Assembly (NCBI GenBank): GCA_036172665.1
Contig: CM069873.1
Span: 35,826,001-35,890,000, forward strand
Source: Prosopocoilus inquinatus
Lineage: Eukaryota; Arthropoda; Insecta; Coleoptera; Lucanidae
Direction of reading: 5' to 3'
DNA length: 64,000 bases
The position numbers were made by a program, and so were the translations under genes. Below are positions 26,901 to 38,583 of this stretch, piece by piece. Within the stretch, counting starts at the first letter, position 1; every line of letters starts with the position of its first letter. The notes beneath the pieces were generated by a model. The model had not been told where the DNA came from. It did not search any database and was given only the letters and a program-made list of their open reading frames with translations.

Positions 26901-27724
26901 TTTGGACGCAGCAGGAGCTGGAAATAGTATTAAACGAAACAACACGCATTAGCGTTGTTCCTGTGATGTATCTAATCGATCCTTACTCATCTATCATGTT
27001 ATTTGGCGTCTCGATGGACTCCAGTAACTCTGATGTGAGATACAAAGTTTTCGGACGCAGCAGAAGCTGGAAATAGTTTTAAACGAAACAACACGCATTA
27101 GCGTTGTTCCTGTGATGTATCTAATCGATCCTTACTCATCTATCATGTTATTTGGCGTTTCGATGGACTCCAGAAACTTTGATGTGAGATACGAAGTTCT
27201 CGGACGCAGCTGAAGCTGGAAATAGTTTTAAATGAAACAACACGTACTAGCGTTGTTCCTGTGATATATCTAATCGATCCTTACTCATCTATCATGTTAT
27301 TTGGCGTTTCGATGGACTCCAGAAACTTTGATGTGAGATACGAAGTTCTCGGACGCAGCAGAAGCTGGAAATACTTTTAAACGAAACAACACGCATTAGC
27401 GTTGTTCCTGTGATGTATCTAATCGATCCTTACTCATCTATCATGTTATTTGGCGTCACGATGGACTCCAGTAACTCTGATGTGAGGTACAAAGTTTTCG
27501 GACGCAGCAGAAGCTGGAAATAGTTTTAAAGGAAACAACACGCATTAGCGTTGTTCCTGTGATGTATCTAATGGATCCTTACTCATCTATCATGTTATTT
27601 GACGTTTCGATGGACTCTAGTAACTCTGATGTGAGATACGAAGTTTTTGGACGCAGCAGGAGCTGGAAATAGTTTTAAACGAAACAACACGTATTAGCGT
27701 TGTTCCTGTGATGTATCTAATCGA
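24000..27724. repeat. 25-monomer higher-order unit, copy 1, first unit (3725 bp)
   Basis: The rare monomer with 'gactgtag' and 'gagataagaag' lies at 24061 and again at 27786, a spacing of 3725 = 25 x 149. Matching order continues through 'ggaattagtttt', 'cagcacgcatt', 'gatgtgtctaatc', 'ggatatactacag', 'agctgaaactag', 'gctcgagatag' and 'tcaggttatttgatg' monomers to about 27412/31137. The last two monomers before 27725 ('ggcgtcacg' and 'tggatcc' types) are not matched in the second unit. Confidence 0.85.
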
Positions 27725-30700
27725 TCCTTATTTATTTATCATGTTATTTGACGTATCGATGGACTGTAGTAACTCTGATGTGAGATAAGAAGTTTTTGGG
27801 CGCAGCAGGACCTGGAAATAGTTTTAAAGGAAGCAACACGTATTAGCGTTGTTCCTGTGATGTATCTAATAGATCCTTACTTAGCTACTATGTTATTTGA
27901 CGTTTCGATGGACTCCAGTAACTCTAATGTGAGATACGAAATTTTCGGACGCAGCAGAAGCTGGAATTAGTTTTAAACGAAACAACACGCATTAGCGTTG
28001 TTCCTGTGATGTATGTAATCGATCCTTACTCATCTATCATGTTATTTGACGTTTCGATGGACTCCAGTAACTCTAATGTGAGATACGAAATTTTCGGGCG
28101 CAGCAGAAGCTGGAAATAGTGTTAAACGAAACAACACGCATTAACGTTGTTCCTGTGATGTATCTAATCGATCCTTACTCATCTATCATGTTATTTGACG
28201 TTTCGATGGACTCCAGTATCTCTAATGTGAGATACGAAATTTTCGGACGCAGCAGAAGCTGGAAATAGTTTTAAACGAAACAGCACGCATTAGCGTTGTT
28301 CCTGTGATGTGTCTAATCGATCCTTACTCATCTATCATGTTATTTGACGTTTCGATGGACTCTAGTAACTCTGATGTGAGATACGAAGTTTTTGGACGCA
28401 GCAGGAGCTGGAAATAGTTTTAAACGAAGCAACACGTATTAGCGTTGTTCCTGTGATGTATCTAATCGATCCTTACTCATCTATCATTTTATTTGACGTT
28501 TGGATATACTACAGTAACTCTGATGTGAGATACAAAGTTTACGGACGCAGCAGAAGCTGGAAATAGTTTTAAACGAAACAACACGCATTACCGTTGTTCC
28601 TGTGATGTATCTAATCGATCCTTACTCATCTATCATGTTATTTGGCGTTTCGATGGACTCCAGTAACTCTGATGTGAGATACAAAGTTCTCGGACGCAGC
28701 TGAAACTAGAAATAGTCTTAAACGAAACAACACGCATTAGCGTTGTTCCTGTGATGTATTTAATCGATCCTTACTCATCTATCATGTTATTTGACGTTTG
28801 AATGGACTCCAGTAACTCTGATGTGAGATACAAAGTTCTCGGACGCAGCAGAAGCTGGAAATACTTTTAAACGAAACAACACGCATTAGCGTTGTTCTTG
28901 TGATGTATCTAATCGATCCTTACTCATCTATCATGTTATTTGACGTTTCGATGGACTCCAGTAACTCTATTGTTAGATACGAAATTTTCGGACGCAGCAG
29001 ATGCTGGAAATAGTTTTAAACGAAACAACACGCATTAGCATTGTTCCTGTGATGTATCTAATCGATCCTTACTCATCTATCATGTTATTTGGCGTTTCGA
29101 TGGACTCCAGTAACTTTGATGTGAGATACGAAGTTCTCGGACGCAGCTGAAGCTGGAAATAGTTTTAAATGAAACAACACGTATTAGCGTTGTTCCTGTG
29201 ATGTATCTAATCGATTCTTACTCATCTGTCATGTTATTTGACGTTTGGATGGACTCCAGTAACTCTGATGTGAGATACAAAGTATTCGGACGCAGCAGAA
29301 GCTCGAGATAGTTTTAAACGATACAACACGCATTAGCGTTGTTCCTGTGATGTATCTAATCGATCCTTACTCATCTATCAGGTTATTTGATGTTTCGATG
29401 GACTCTAGTAACTCTGATGTGAGATACGAAGTTTTTGGACGCAGCAGGAGCTGGAAATAGTTTTAAACGAAACAACACGTATTAGCGTTGTTCCTGTGAT
29501 GTATCTAATCGATCCTTATTTATCTATCATGTTATTTGACGTATCGATGGACTCTAGTAACTCTGATGTGACATACGAAGTTTTTGGGCGCAGCAGGAGC
29601 TGGAAATAGTTTTAAAAGAAGCAACACGTATTAGCGTTGTTCCTGTGATGTATCTAATCGATCCTTACTTAGCTACTATGTTATTTGACGTTTCGATGGA
29701 CTCCAGTAACTCTAATGTGAGATACGAAATTTTCGGACGCAGCAGAAGCTGGAAATATTTTTAAACGAAACAACACGCATTAGCGTTGTTCCTGTGATGT
29801 ATCTAATCGATCCTTACTCATCTATCATGATATTTGACGTTTGAATGGACTCCAGTAACTCTGATGTGAGATACAAAGTTCTCGGACGCAGCAGAAGCTG
29901 GAAATACTTTTAAACGAAACAACACGCATTAGCGTTGTTCCTGTGATGTATCTAATCGATCCTTACTCATCTATCATTATATTTGACGTTTGGATGTACT
30001 ACAGTAACTCTGATGTGAGATACAAAGTTTACGGACGCAGCAGAAGTTGGAAATAGTTTTAATCGAAACAACACGCATTAGCGTTGTCCCTGTGATGTAT
30101 CTAATCGATCCTTACTCATCTATCATGTTATTTGGCGTCTCGATGGACTCCAGTAACTCTGATGTGAGATACAAAGTTTTCGGACGCAGCAGAAGCTGGA
30201 AATAGTTTTAAACGAAACAACACGCATTAGCGTTGTTCCTGTGATGTATCTAATCGATCCTTACTCATCTATCATGTTATTTGGCGTTTCGATGGACTCC
30301 AGAAACTTTGATGTGAGATACGAAGTTCTCGGACGCAGCTGAAGCTGGAAATAGTTTTAAATGAAACAACACGTACTAGCGTTGTTCCTGTGATATATCT
30401 AATCGATCCTTACTCATCTATCATGTTATTTGGCGTTTCGATGGACTCCAGAAACTTTGATGTGAGATACGAAGTTCTCGGACGCAGCTGAAGCTGGAAA
30501 TAGTTTTAAATGAAACAACACGTACTAGCGTTGTTCCTGTGATGTATCTAATCGATCCTTACTCATCTATCATGTTGTTTGGCGTCTCGATGGACTCCAG
30601 TAACTCTGATGTGAGATACGAAGTTTTTGGACGCAGCAGGAGCTGGAAATAGTTTAAAACGAAACAACACGCATTAGCGTTGTTCCTGTGATGTATCTAA

Positions 30701-31137
30701 TCGATCCTTACTCATCTATCATGTTATTTGGCGTCTCGATGGACTCCAGTAACTCTGATGTGAGATACAAAGTTTTCGGACGCAGCAGAAGCTGGAAATA
30801 GTTTTAAACGAAACAACACGCATTAGCGTTGTTCCTGTGATGTATCTAATCGATCCTTACTCATCTATCATGTTATTTGGCGTTTCGATGGACTCCAGAA
30901 ACTTTGATGTGAGATACGAAGTTCTCGGACGCAGCTGAAGCTGGAAATAGTTTTAAATGAAACAACACGTACTAGCGTTGTTCCTGTGATATATCTAATC
31001 GATCCTTACTCATCTATCATGTTATTTGGCGTTTCGATGGACTCCAGAAACTTTGATGTGAGATACGAAGTTCTCGGACGCAGCAGAAGCTGGAAATACT
31101 TTTAAACGAAACAACACGCATTAGCGTTGTTCCTGTG
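27725..31137. repeat. 25-monomer higher-order unit, copy 1, second unit (about 23 monomers)
   Basis: Repeats 24000-27412 in order with only scattered base changes, such as 'gtttaaaacg' at about 30653 where the first unit has 'gtattaaacg' (about 26928). It is cut short at its right end, where a monomer with 'ggatagactccag' and 'gataaaaag' leads into the 10-monomer repeat. Confidence 0.85.
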
Positions 31138-31196
31138 ATGTATCTAATCGATCCTTACTCATCTATCATGTTATTTGACGTTTGGATAGACTCCAG

Positions 31197-34100
31197 TAAC
31201 TCTGATGTGAGATAAAAAGTTCTCGGACGCAGCAGAAGCTGGAAATAGTTTTGAACGAAACAACACGCATTAGCGTTGTTCCTGTGATGTATCTAATCGA
31301 TCCTTACTCATCTATCATTATATTTGACGTTTGGATGGACTACAGTAACTCTGATGTGAGATACAAAGTTTACGGACGCAGCAGAAGCTGGAAATAGTTT
31401 TAAACGAAACAACACGCATTACCGTTGTTCCTGTGATGTATCTAATCGATCCTTACTCATCTATCATTTTATTTGACGTTTGAATGGACTCCAGTAACTC
31501 TGATGTGAGATACAAAGTTCTCGGACGCAGCAGAAGCTGGAAATACTTTTAAACGAAACAACACGCATTAGCGTTGTTCCTGTGATGTATCTAATCGATC
31601 CTTACTCATCTATCATTATATTTGACGTTTGGATGGACTACAGTAATTCTGATGTGAGATACAAAGTTTACGGACGCAGCAGAAGCTGGAAATAGTTTTA
31701 ATCGAAACAACACGCATTAGCGTTGTTCCTGTGATGTATCTAATCGATCCTTACTCATTTATCATGTTATTTGGCGTCTCGATGGACTCCAGTAACTCTG
31801 ATGTGAGATACAAAGTTTTCGGACGCAGCAGAAGCTGGAAATAGATTTAAACGAAACAACACGCATTAGCGTTGTTCCTGTGATGTATCTAATCGATCCT
31901 TACTCATCTATCATGTTATTTGGCGTTTCGATGGACTCCAGAAACTTTGATGTGAGATACGAAGTTCTCGGACGCAGCTGAAGCTGGAAATAGTTTTAAA
32001 TGAAACAACACGTACTAGCGTTGTTCCTGTGATATATCTAATCGATCCTTACTCATCTATCATGTTATTTGACGTTTCGATGGACTCTAGTAACTCTGAT
32101 GTGAGATACGAAATTTTCGATCGTAGCAGAATCTGGAAATAGTTTTAAATGAAACAACACGCATTAGCGTTGTTCCTGTGATGTATCTAATGGATCCTTA
32201 CTCATCTATCATGTTATTTGACGTTTCGATGGACTCTAGTATCTCTGATGTGAGATACGAAGTTTTTGGACGCAGCAGGAGCTGGAAATAGTTTTAAACG
32301 AAACAACACGTATTAGCGTTGTTCCTGTGATGTATCTAATCGATCCTTACTCATCTATCATGTTATTTGACGTTTGGATGGACTCCAGTAACTCTGATGT
32401 GAGATACAATGTTCTCGGACGCAGCAGAAGCTGGAAATAGTTTTGAACGAAACAACACGTATTAGCGTTGTTCCTGTGATGTATCTAATCGATCCTTACT
32501 CATCTATCATGTTATTTGACGTTTGGATAGACTCCAGTAACTCTGATGTGAGATACAAAGTATTCGGACGCAGCAGAAGCTGGAAATAGTTTTAAACGAA
32601 ACAACACGCATTAGCGTTGTTCCTGTGATGTATCTAATCGATCCTTACTCATCTATCATGTTATTTGGCGTTTCGATGGACTCCAGAAACTCTGATGTGA
32701 GATAAAAAGTTCTCGGACGCAGCAGAAGCTGGAAATAGTTTTGAACGAAACAACACGCATTAGCGTTGTTCCTGTGATGTATCTAATCGATCCTTACTCA
32801 TCTATCATTATATTTGACGTTTGGATGGACTACAGTAACTCTGATGTGAGATACAAAGTTTACGGACGCAGCAGAAGCTGGAAATAGTTTTAAACGAAAC
32901 AACACGCATTACCGTTGTTCCTGTGATGTATCTAATCGATCCTTACTCATCTATCATTTTATTTGACGTTTGAATGGACTCCAGTAACTCTGATGTGAGA
33001 TACAAAGTTCTCGGACGCAGCAGAAGCTGGAAATACTTTTAAACGAAACAACACGCATTAGCGTTGTTCCTGTGATGTATCTAATCGATCCTTACTCATC
33101 TATCATTATATTTGACGTTTGGATGGACTACAGTAATTCTGATGTGAGATACAAAGTTTACGGACGCAGCAGAAGCTGGAAATAGTTTTAATCGAAACAA
33201 CACGCATTAGCGTTATTCCTGTGATGTACCTAATCGATCCTTACTCATTTATCATGTTATTTGGCGTCTCGATGGACTCCAGTAACTCTGATGTGAGATA
33301 CAAAGTTTTCGGACGCAGCAGAAGCTGGAAATAGATTTAAACGAAACAACACGCATTAGCGTTGTTCCTGTGATGTATCTAATCGATCCTTACTCATCTA
33401 TCATGTTATTTGGCGTTTCGATGGACTCCAGAAACTTTGATGTGAGATACGAAGTTCTCGGACGCAGCTGAAGCTGGAAATAGTTTTAAATGAAACAACA
33501 CGTACTAGCGTTGTTCCTGTGATATATCTAATCGATCCTTACTCATCTATCATGTTATTTGACGTTTCGATGGACTCTAGTAACTCTGATGTGAGATACG
33601 AAATTTTCGATCGTAGCAGAATCTGGAAATAGTTTTAAATGAAACAACACGCATTAGCGTTGTTCCTGTGATGTATCTAATGGATCGTTACTCATCTATC
33701 ATGTTATTTGACGTTTCGATGGACTCTAGTATCTCTGATGTGAGATACGAAGTTTTTGGACGCAGCAGGAGCTGGAAATAGTTTTAAACGAAACAACACG
33801 TATTAGCGTTGTTCCTGTGATGTATCTAATCGATCCTTACTCATCTATCATGTTATTTGACGTTTGGATGGACTCCAGTAACTCTGATGTGAGATACAAT
33901 GTTCTCGGACGCAGCAGAAGCTGGAAATAGTTTTGAACGAAACAACACGTATTAGCGTTGTTCCTGTGATGTATCTAATCGATCCTTACTCATCTATCAT
34001 GTTATTTGACGTTTGGATAGACTCCAGTAACTCTGATGTGAGATACAAAGTATTCGGACGCAGCAGAAGCTGGAAATAGTTTTAAACGAAACAACACGCA

Positions 34101-35170
34101 TTAGCGTTGTTCCTGTGATGTATCTAATCGATCTTTACTCATCTATCATGTTATTTGGCGTTTCGATGGACTCCAGAAACTCTGATGTGAGATAAAAAGT
34201 TCTCGGACGCAGCAGAAGCTGGAAATAGTTTTGAACGAAACAACACGCATTAGCGTTGTTCCTGTGATGTATCTAATCGATCCTTACTCATCTATCATTA
34301 TATTTGACGTTTGGATGGACTACAGTAACTCTGATGTGAGATACAAAGTTTACGGACGCAGCAGAAGCTGGAAATAGTTTTAAACGAAACAACACGCATT
34401 ACCGTTGTTCCTGTGATGTATCTAATCGATCCTTACTCATCTATCATTTTATTTGACGTTTGAATGGACTCCAGTAACTCTGATGTGAGATACAAAGTTC
34501 TCGGACGCAGCAGAAGCTGGAAATACTTTTAAACGAAACAACACGCATTAGCGTTGTTCCTGTGATGTATCTAATCGATCCTTACTCATCTATCATTATA
34601 TTTGACGTTTGGATGGACTACAGTAATTCTGATGTGAGATACAAAGTTTACGGACGCAGCAGAAGCTGGAAATAGTTTTAATCGAAACAACACGCATTAG
34701 CGTTGTTCCTGTGATGTATCTAATCGATCCTTACTCATTTATCATGTTATTTGGCGTCTCGATGGACTCCAGTAACTCTGATGTGAGATACAAAGTTTTC
34801 GGACGCAGCAGAAGCTGGAAATAGATTTAAACGAAACAACACGCATTAGCGTTGTTCCTGTGATGTATCTAATCGATCCTTACTCATCTATCATGTTATT
34901 TGGCGTTTCGATGGACTCCAGAAACTTTGATGTGAGATACGAAGTTCTCGGACGCAGCTGAAGCTGGAAATAGTTTTAAATGAAACAACACGTACTAGCG
35001 TTGTTCCTGTGATATATCTAATCGATCCTTACTCATCTATCATGTTATTTGACGTTTCGATGGACTCTAGTAACTCTGATGTGAGATACGAAATTTTCGA
35101 TCGTAGCAGAATCTGGAAATAGTTTTAAATGAAACAACACGCATTAGCGTTGTTCCTGTGATGTATCTAA
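31197..35170. repeat. 10-monomer higher-order repeat in copy 1 (1490 bp, about 2.7 units)
   Basis: 'tctatcattatatttg' recurs at 31311, 32801 and 34291, spacing 1490 = 10 x 149. 'ggatagactccag' recurs at 32525 and 34015. Each unit carries in order 'tcattatattt / gactacag', 'accg / tcattttattt', a second 'tcattatattt' with 'gtaattctg', 'ggcgtctcg / agatttaaac', 'aactttgatg / agctgaagc', 'gatcgtagcagaatc', 'tggatcc / gactctagtatc' and 'caatgttctcgg' monomers. The third unit stops after the 'gatcgtagc' monomer. A T at 34134 ('atctttactc') occurs only in the third unit here and at the matching place in 18-kb copy 2 (from 52903). Confidence 0.9.
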
Positions 35171-38100
35171 TCGATCCTTACTCATCTATCATGTTATTTG
35201 ACGTTTGGATGGACTCCAGTAACTCTGATGTGAGATACAAAGTTCTCGGACGCAGCAGAAGCTGGAAATAGTTTTGAACGAAACAACACGTATTAGCGTT
35301 GTTCCTGTGATGTATCTAATCGATCCTTACTCATCTATCATGTTATTTGACGTTTGGATGGACTCCAGTAACTCTGATGTGAGATACAAAGTTTTCGGAC
35401 GCAGCAGAAGCTGGAAATAGTTTTAAACGAAACAACACGCATTACCGTTGTTCCTGTGATGTATCTAATCGATCCTTACTCATCTATCATGTTATTTGAC
35501 GTTTGGATGGACTCCAGTAACTCTGATGTGAGGTACAAAGTTTTCGGACGCAGCAGAAGCTGGAAATAGTTTTAAATGAAACAACACGCATTAGCGTTGT
35601 TCCTGTGATGTATCTAATGGATCCTTACTCATCTATCATGTTATTTGACGTTTCGATGGACTCTAGTAACTCTGATGTGAGATACGAAGTTTTTGGACGC
35701 AGCAGGAGCTGGAAATAGTTTTAAACGAAACAACACGCATTAGCGTTGTTCCTGTGATGTATCTAATCGATCCTTACTCATCTATCATGTTATTTGACGT
35801 TTCGATGGACACCAGTAACTCTAATGTGAGATACGAAATTTTCGGACGCAGCAGGAGCTGGAAATAGTTTTAAACGAAACAACACGCATTAGCGTTGTTC
35901 CTGTGATTTATCTAATCGATCCTTACTCATCTATCATGTTATTTGACGTTTGAATGGACTCCAGTAACTCTGATGTGAGATACAAAGTTCTCGGACGCAG
36001 CAGAAGCTGGAAATAGTTTTGAACGAAACAACACGTATTAGCGTTGTTCCTGTGATGTATCTAATCGATCCTTACTCATCTATCATGTTATTTGACGTTT
36101 CGATGGACACCAGTAACTCTAATGTGAGATACGAAATTTTCGGACGCAGCAGGAGCTGGAAATAGTTTTAAACGAAACAACACGCATTAGCGTTGTTCCT
36201 GTGATTTATCTAATCGATCCTTACTCATCTATCATGTTATTTGACGTTTGAATGGACTCCAGTAACTCTGATGTGAGATACAAAGTTCTCGGACGCAGCA
36301 GAAGCTGGAAATAGTTTTGAACGAAACAACACGCATTAGCGTTGTTCCTGTGATGTATCTAATCGATCCTTACTCATCTATCATGTTATTTGGCGTTTCG
36401 ATGGACTCCAGAAACTCTGATGTGAGGTACAAAGTTTTCGGACGCAGCAGAAGCTGGAAATAGTTTTAAATGAAACAACACGCATTAGCGTTGTTCCTGT
36501 GATGTATCTAATGGATCCTTACTCATCTATCATGTTATTTGACGTTTCGATGGACTCTAGTAACTCTGATGTGAGATACGAAGTTTTTGGACGCAGCAGG
36601 AGCTGGAAATAGTTTTAAACGAAACAACACGTATTAGCGTTGTTCCTGTGATGTATCTAATCGATCCTTACTCATCTATCATGTTATTTGACGTTTGGAT
36701 GGACTCCAGTAACTCTGATGTGAGATACAATGTTCTCGGACGCAGCAGAAGCTGGAAATAGTTTTGAACGAAACAACACGTATTAGCGTTGTTCCTGTGA
36801 TGTATCTAATCGATCCTTACTCATCTATCATGTTATTTGACGTTTGGATGGACTCCAGTAACTCTGATGTGAGATACAAAGTATTCGGACGCAGCAGAAG
36901 CTGGAAATAGTTTTAAACGAAACAACACGCATTAGCGTTGTTCCTGTGATGTATCTAATCGATCCTTACTCATCTATCATGTTATTTGGCGTTTCGATGG
37001 ACTCCAGTAACTCTGATGTGAGATACAAAGTTTTCGGACGCAGCAGAAGCTGGAAATAGTTTTGAACGAAACAACGCGTATTAGCGTTGTTCCTGTGATG
37101 TATCTAATCGATCCATACTCATCTATCATGTTATTTGGCGTTTCGATGGACTCCAGTAACTCTGATGTGAGATACAAAGTTCTCGGACGCAGCTGAAGCT
37201 AGAAATAGTTTTGAACGAAACAACACGTATTAGCGTTGTTCCTGTGATGTATCTAATCGATCCTTACTTATCTACTATGTTATTTGAAGTTTCGATGGAC
37301 TCCAGTAACTCTGATGTGAGATACGAAATTTTCGAACGCAGCAGAATCTGGAAATAGTTTTAAATGAAACAACACGTATTAGCGTTGTTCCTGTGATGTA
37401 TCTAATCGATCCTTACTTATCTATCATGTTATCTGACGTTTCGATGGACTCCAGTAACTCTAATGTGAGATACGAACTTTTCGGGCGCAGCAGAAGCTGG
37501 AAATAGTTTTGAACGAAACAACACGTATTAGCGTTGTTCCTGTGATGTATCTAATCGATCCTTACTTATCTACTATGTTATTTGAAGTTTCGATGGACTC
37601 CAGTAACTCTGATGTGAGATACGAAATTTTCGAACGCAGCAGAATCTGGAAATAGTTTTAAATGAAACAACACGCATTAGCGTTGTTCCTGTGATGTATC
37701 TAATCGATCCTTACTCATCTATCATGTTGTTTGACGTTTCGATGGACTCTAGTAACTCTGATGTGAGATACGAAGTTTTTGGACGCAGCAGGAGCTGGAA
37801 ATAGTTTTAAACGAAACAACACGTATTAGCGTTGTTCCTGTGATGTATCTATTCGCTCCTTACTTAGCTACTATGTTATTTGACGTTTCGATGGACTCCA
37901 GTAACTCTAATGTGAGATACGAAATTTTCGGACGCAGCAGAAGCTGGAAATAGTTTTAAACGAAACAACACGTATTAGCGTTGTTCCTGTGATGTATCTA
38001 ATCGATCCTTACTCATCTATCATGTTATTTGACGTTTGGATGGACTCCAGTAACTGATGTGAGATACAAAGTTCTCGGACGCAGCAGAAGCTGGAAATAG

Positions 38101-38556
38101 TTTTGAACGAAACAACACGCATTAGCGTTGTTCCTGTGATGTATCTAATCGATCCTTACTCATCTATCATTATATTTGACGTTTGGATGGACTACAGTAA
38201 CTCTGATGTGAGATACAAAGTTTACGGACGCAGCAGAAGCTGGAAATAGTTTTAAACGAAACAACACGCATTACCGTTGTTCCTGTGATGTATCTAATCG
38301 ATCCTTACTCATCTATCATTTTATTTGACGTTTGAATGGACTCCAGTAACTCTGATGTGAGATACAAAGTTCTCGGACGCAGCAGAAGCTGGAAATACTT
38401 TTAAACGAAACAACACGCATTAGCGTTGTTCCTGTGATGTATCTAATCGATCCTTACTCATCTATCATTATATTTGACGTTTGGATGGACTACAGTAACT
38501 CTGATGTGAGATACAAAGTTTTCGGACGCAGCAGAAGCTGGAAATAGATTTAAACG
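35171..38556. repeat. Right part of 18-kb copy 1, with dimeric repeats
   Basis: Contains two short dimer duplications. 'gacaccag' monomers occur at about 35811 and 36109 (298 = 2 x 149), each followed by a 'gatttatctaatc' monomer. 'ttatttgaagtttcg' monomers occur at about 37283 and 37581 (298 bp). It ends with a 147-bp monomer, two 'tcattatattt' monomers around a 'tcattttattt' monomer, and the fusion monomer at 38435. The same series appears at 53943-57328. No non-satellite sequence. Confidence 0.85.
37990..38136. repeat. 147-bp monomer with 2-bp deletion (copy 4 of 5)
   Basis: Same CT loss as 8494-8640 but with different neighbours: 'tattcgctcc / cttagctac' on the left and 'tcattatattt' on the right. 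It could be a repeated slippage in the CTCT run or the same monomer moved by exchange. Confidence 0.95.
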
Positions 38557-38583
38557 AAACAACACGCATTAGCGTTGTTCCTG
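38435..38583. repeat. Fusion monomer at the junction of the two 18-kb copies
   Basis: The left part has 'tcattatattt' and 'gactacag', which elsewhere goes with 'aaagtttacgg'. The right part has 'aaagttttcgg' and 'aatagatttaaac', which elsewhere belongs to the 'ggcgtctcg' monomer. The breakpoint lies between positions 60 and 88. The monomer sits at the boundary between copy 1 and copy 2, and recurs at 43203-43351 and 57207-57355. Confidence 0.75.

Larger units (their letters stand above)
20530..38556. repeat. 18-kb higher-order block, copy 1 (18027 bp, 121 monomers)
   Basis: Tandemly duplicated as 38557-57328. The offset is 18027 at the left (20671 versus 38698; 24061 versus 42088), 18623 in the middle (27786 versus 46409; 25241 versus 43864) and 18772 at the right (36977 versus 55749; 38546 versus 57318). 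The two steps are whole monomers (4 and 1), so copy 2 is five monomers longer. In the first 3 kb I counted at least nine single-base differences, such as 'gttgtccctg' versus 'gttgttcctg' near 22190/40217. The copies are very alike but not identical. The left edge is where 'aactagtgttaaacg' (20510-20527) faces 'aatagatttaaacg' (38542-38555). Confidence 0.9.

Noticed and set aside
36977..37177. 66-codon open frame on the minus strand
   Set aside because: It lies across 1.35 satellite monomers and is open mainly because a T-to-A change at 37115 ('atccatactc') removes a stop present in other monomers. No ribosome-binding or promoter context and no recognisable protein.
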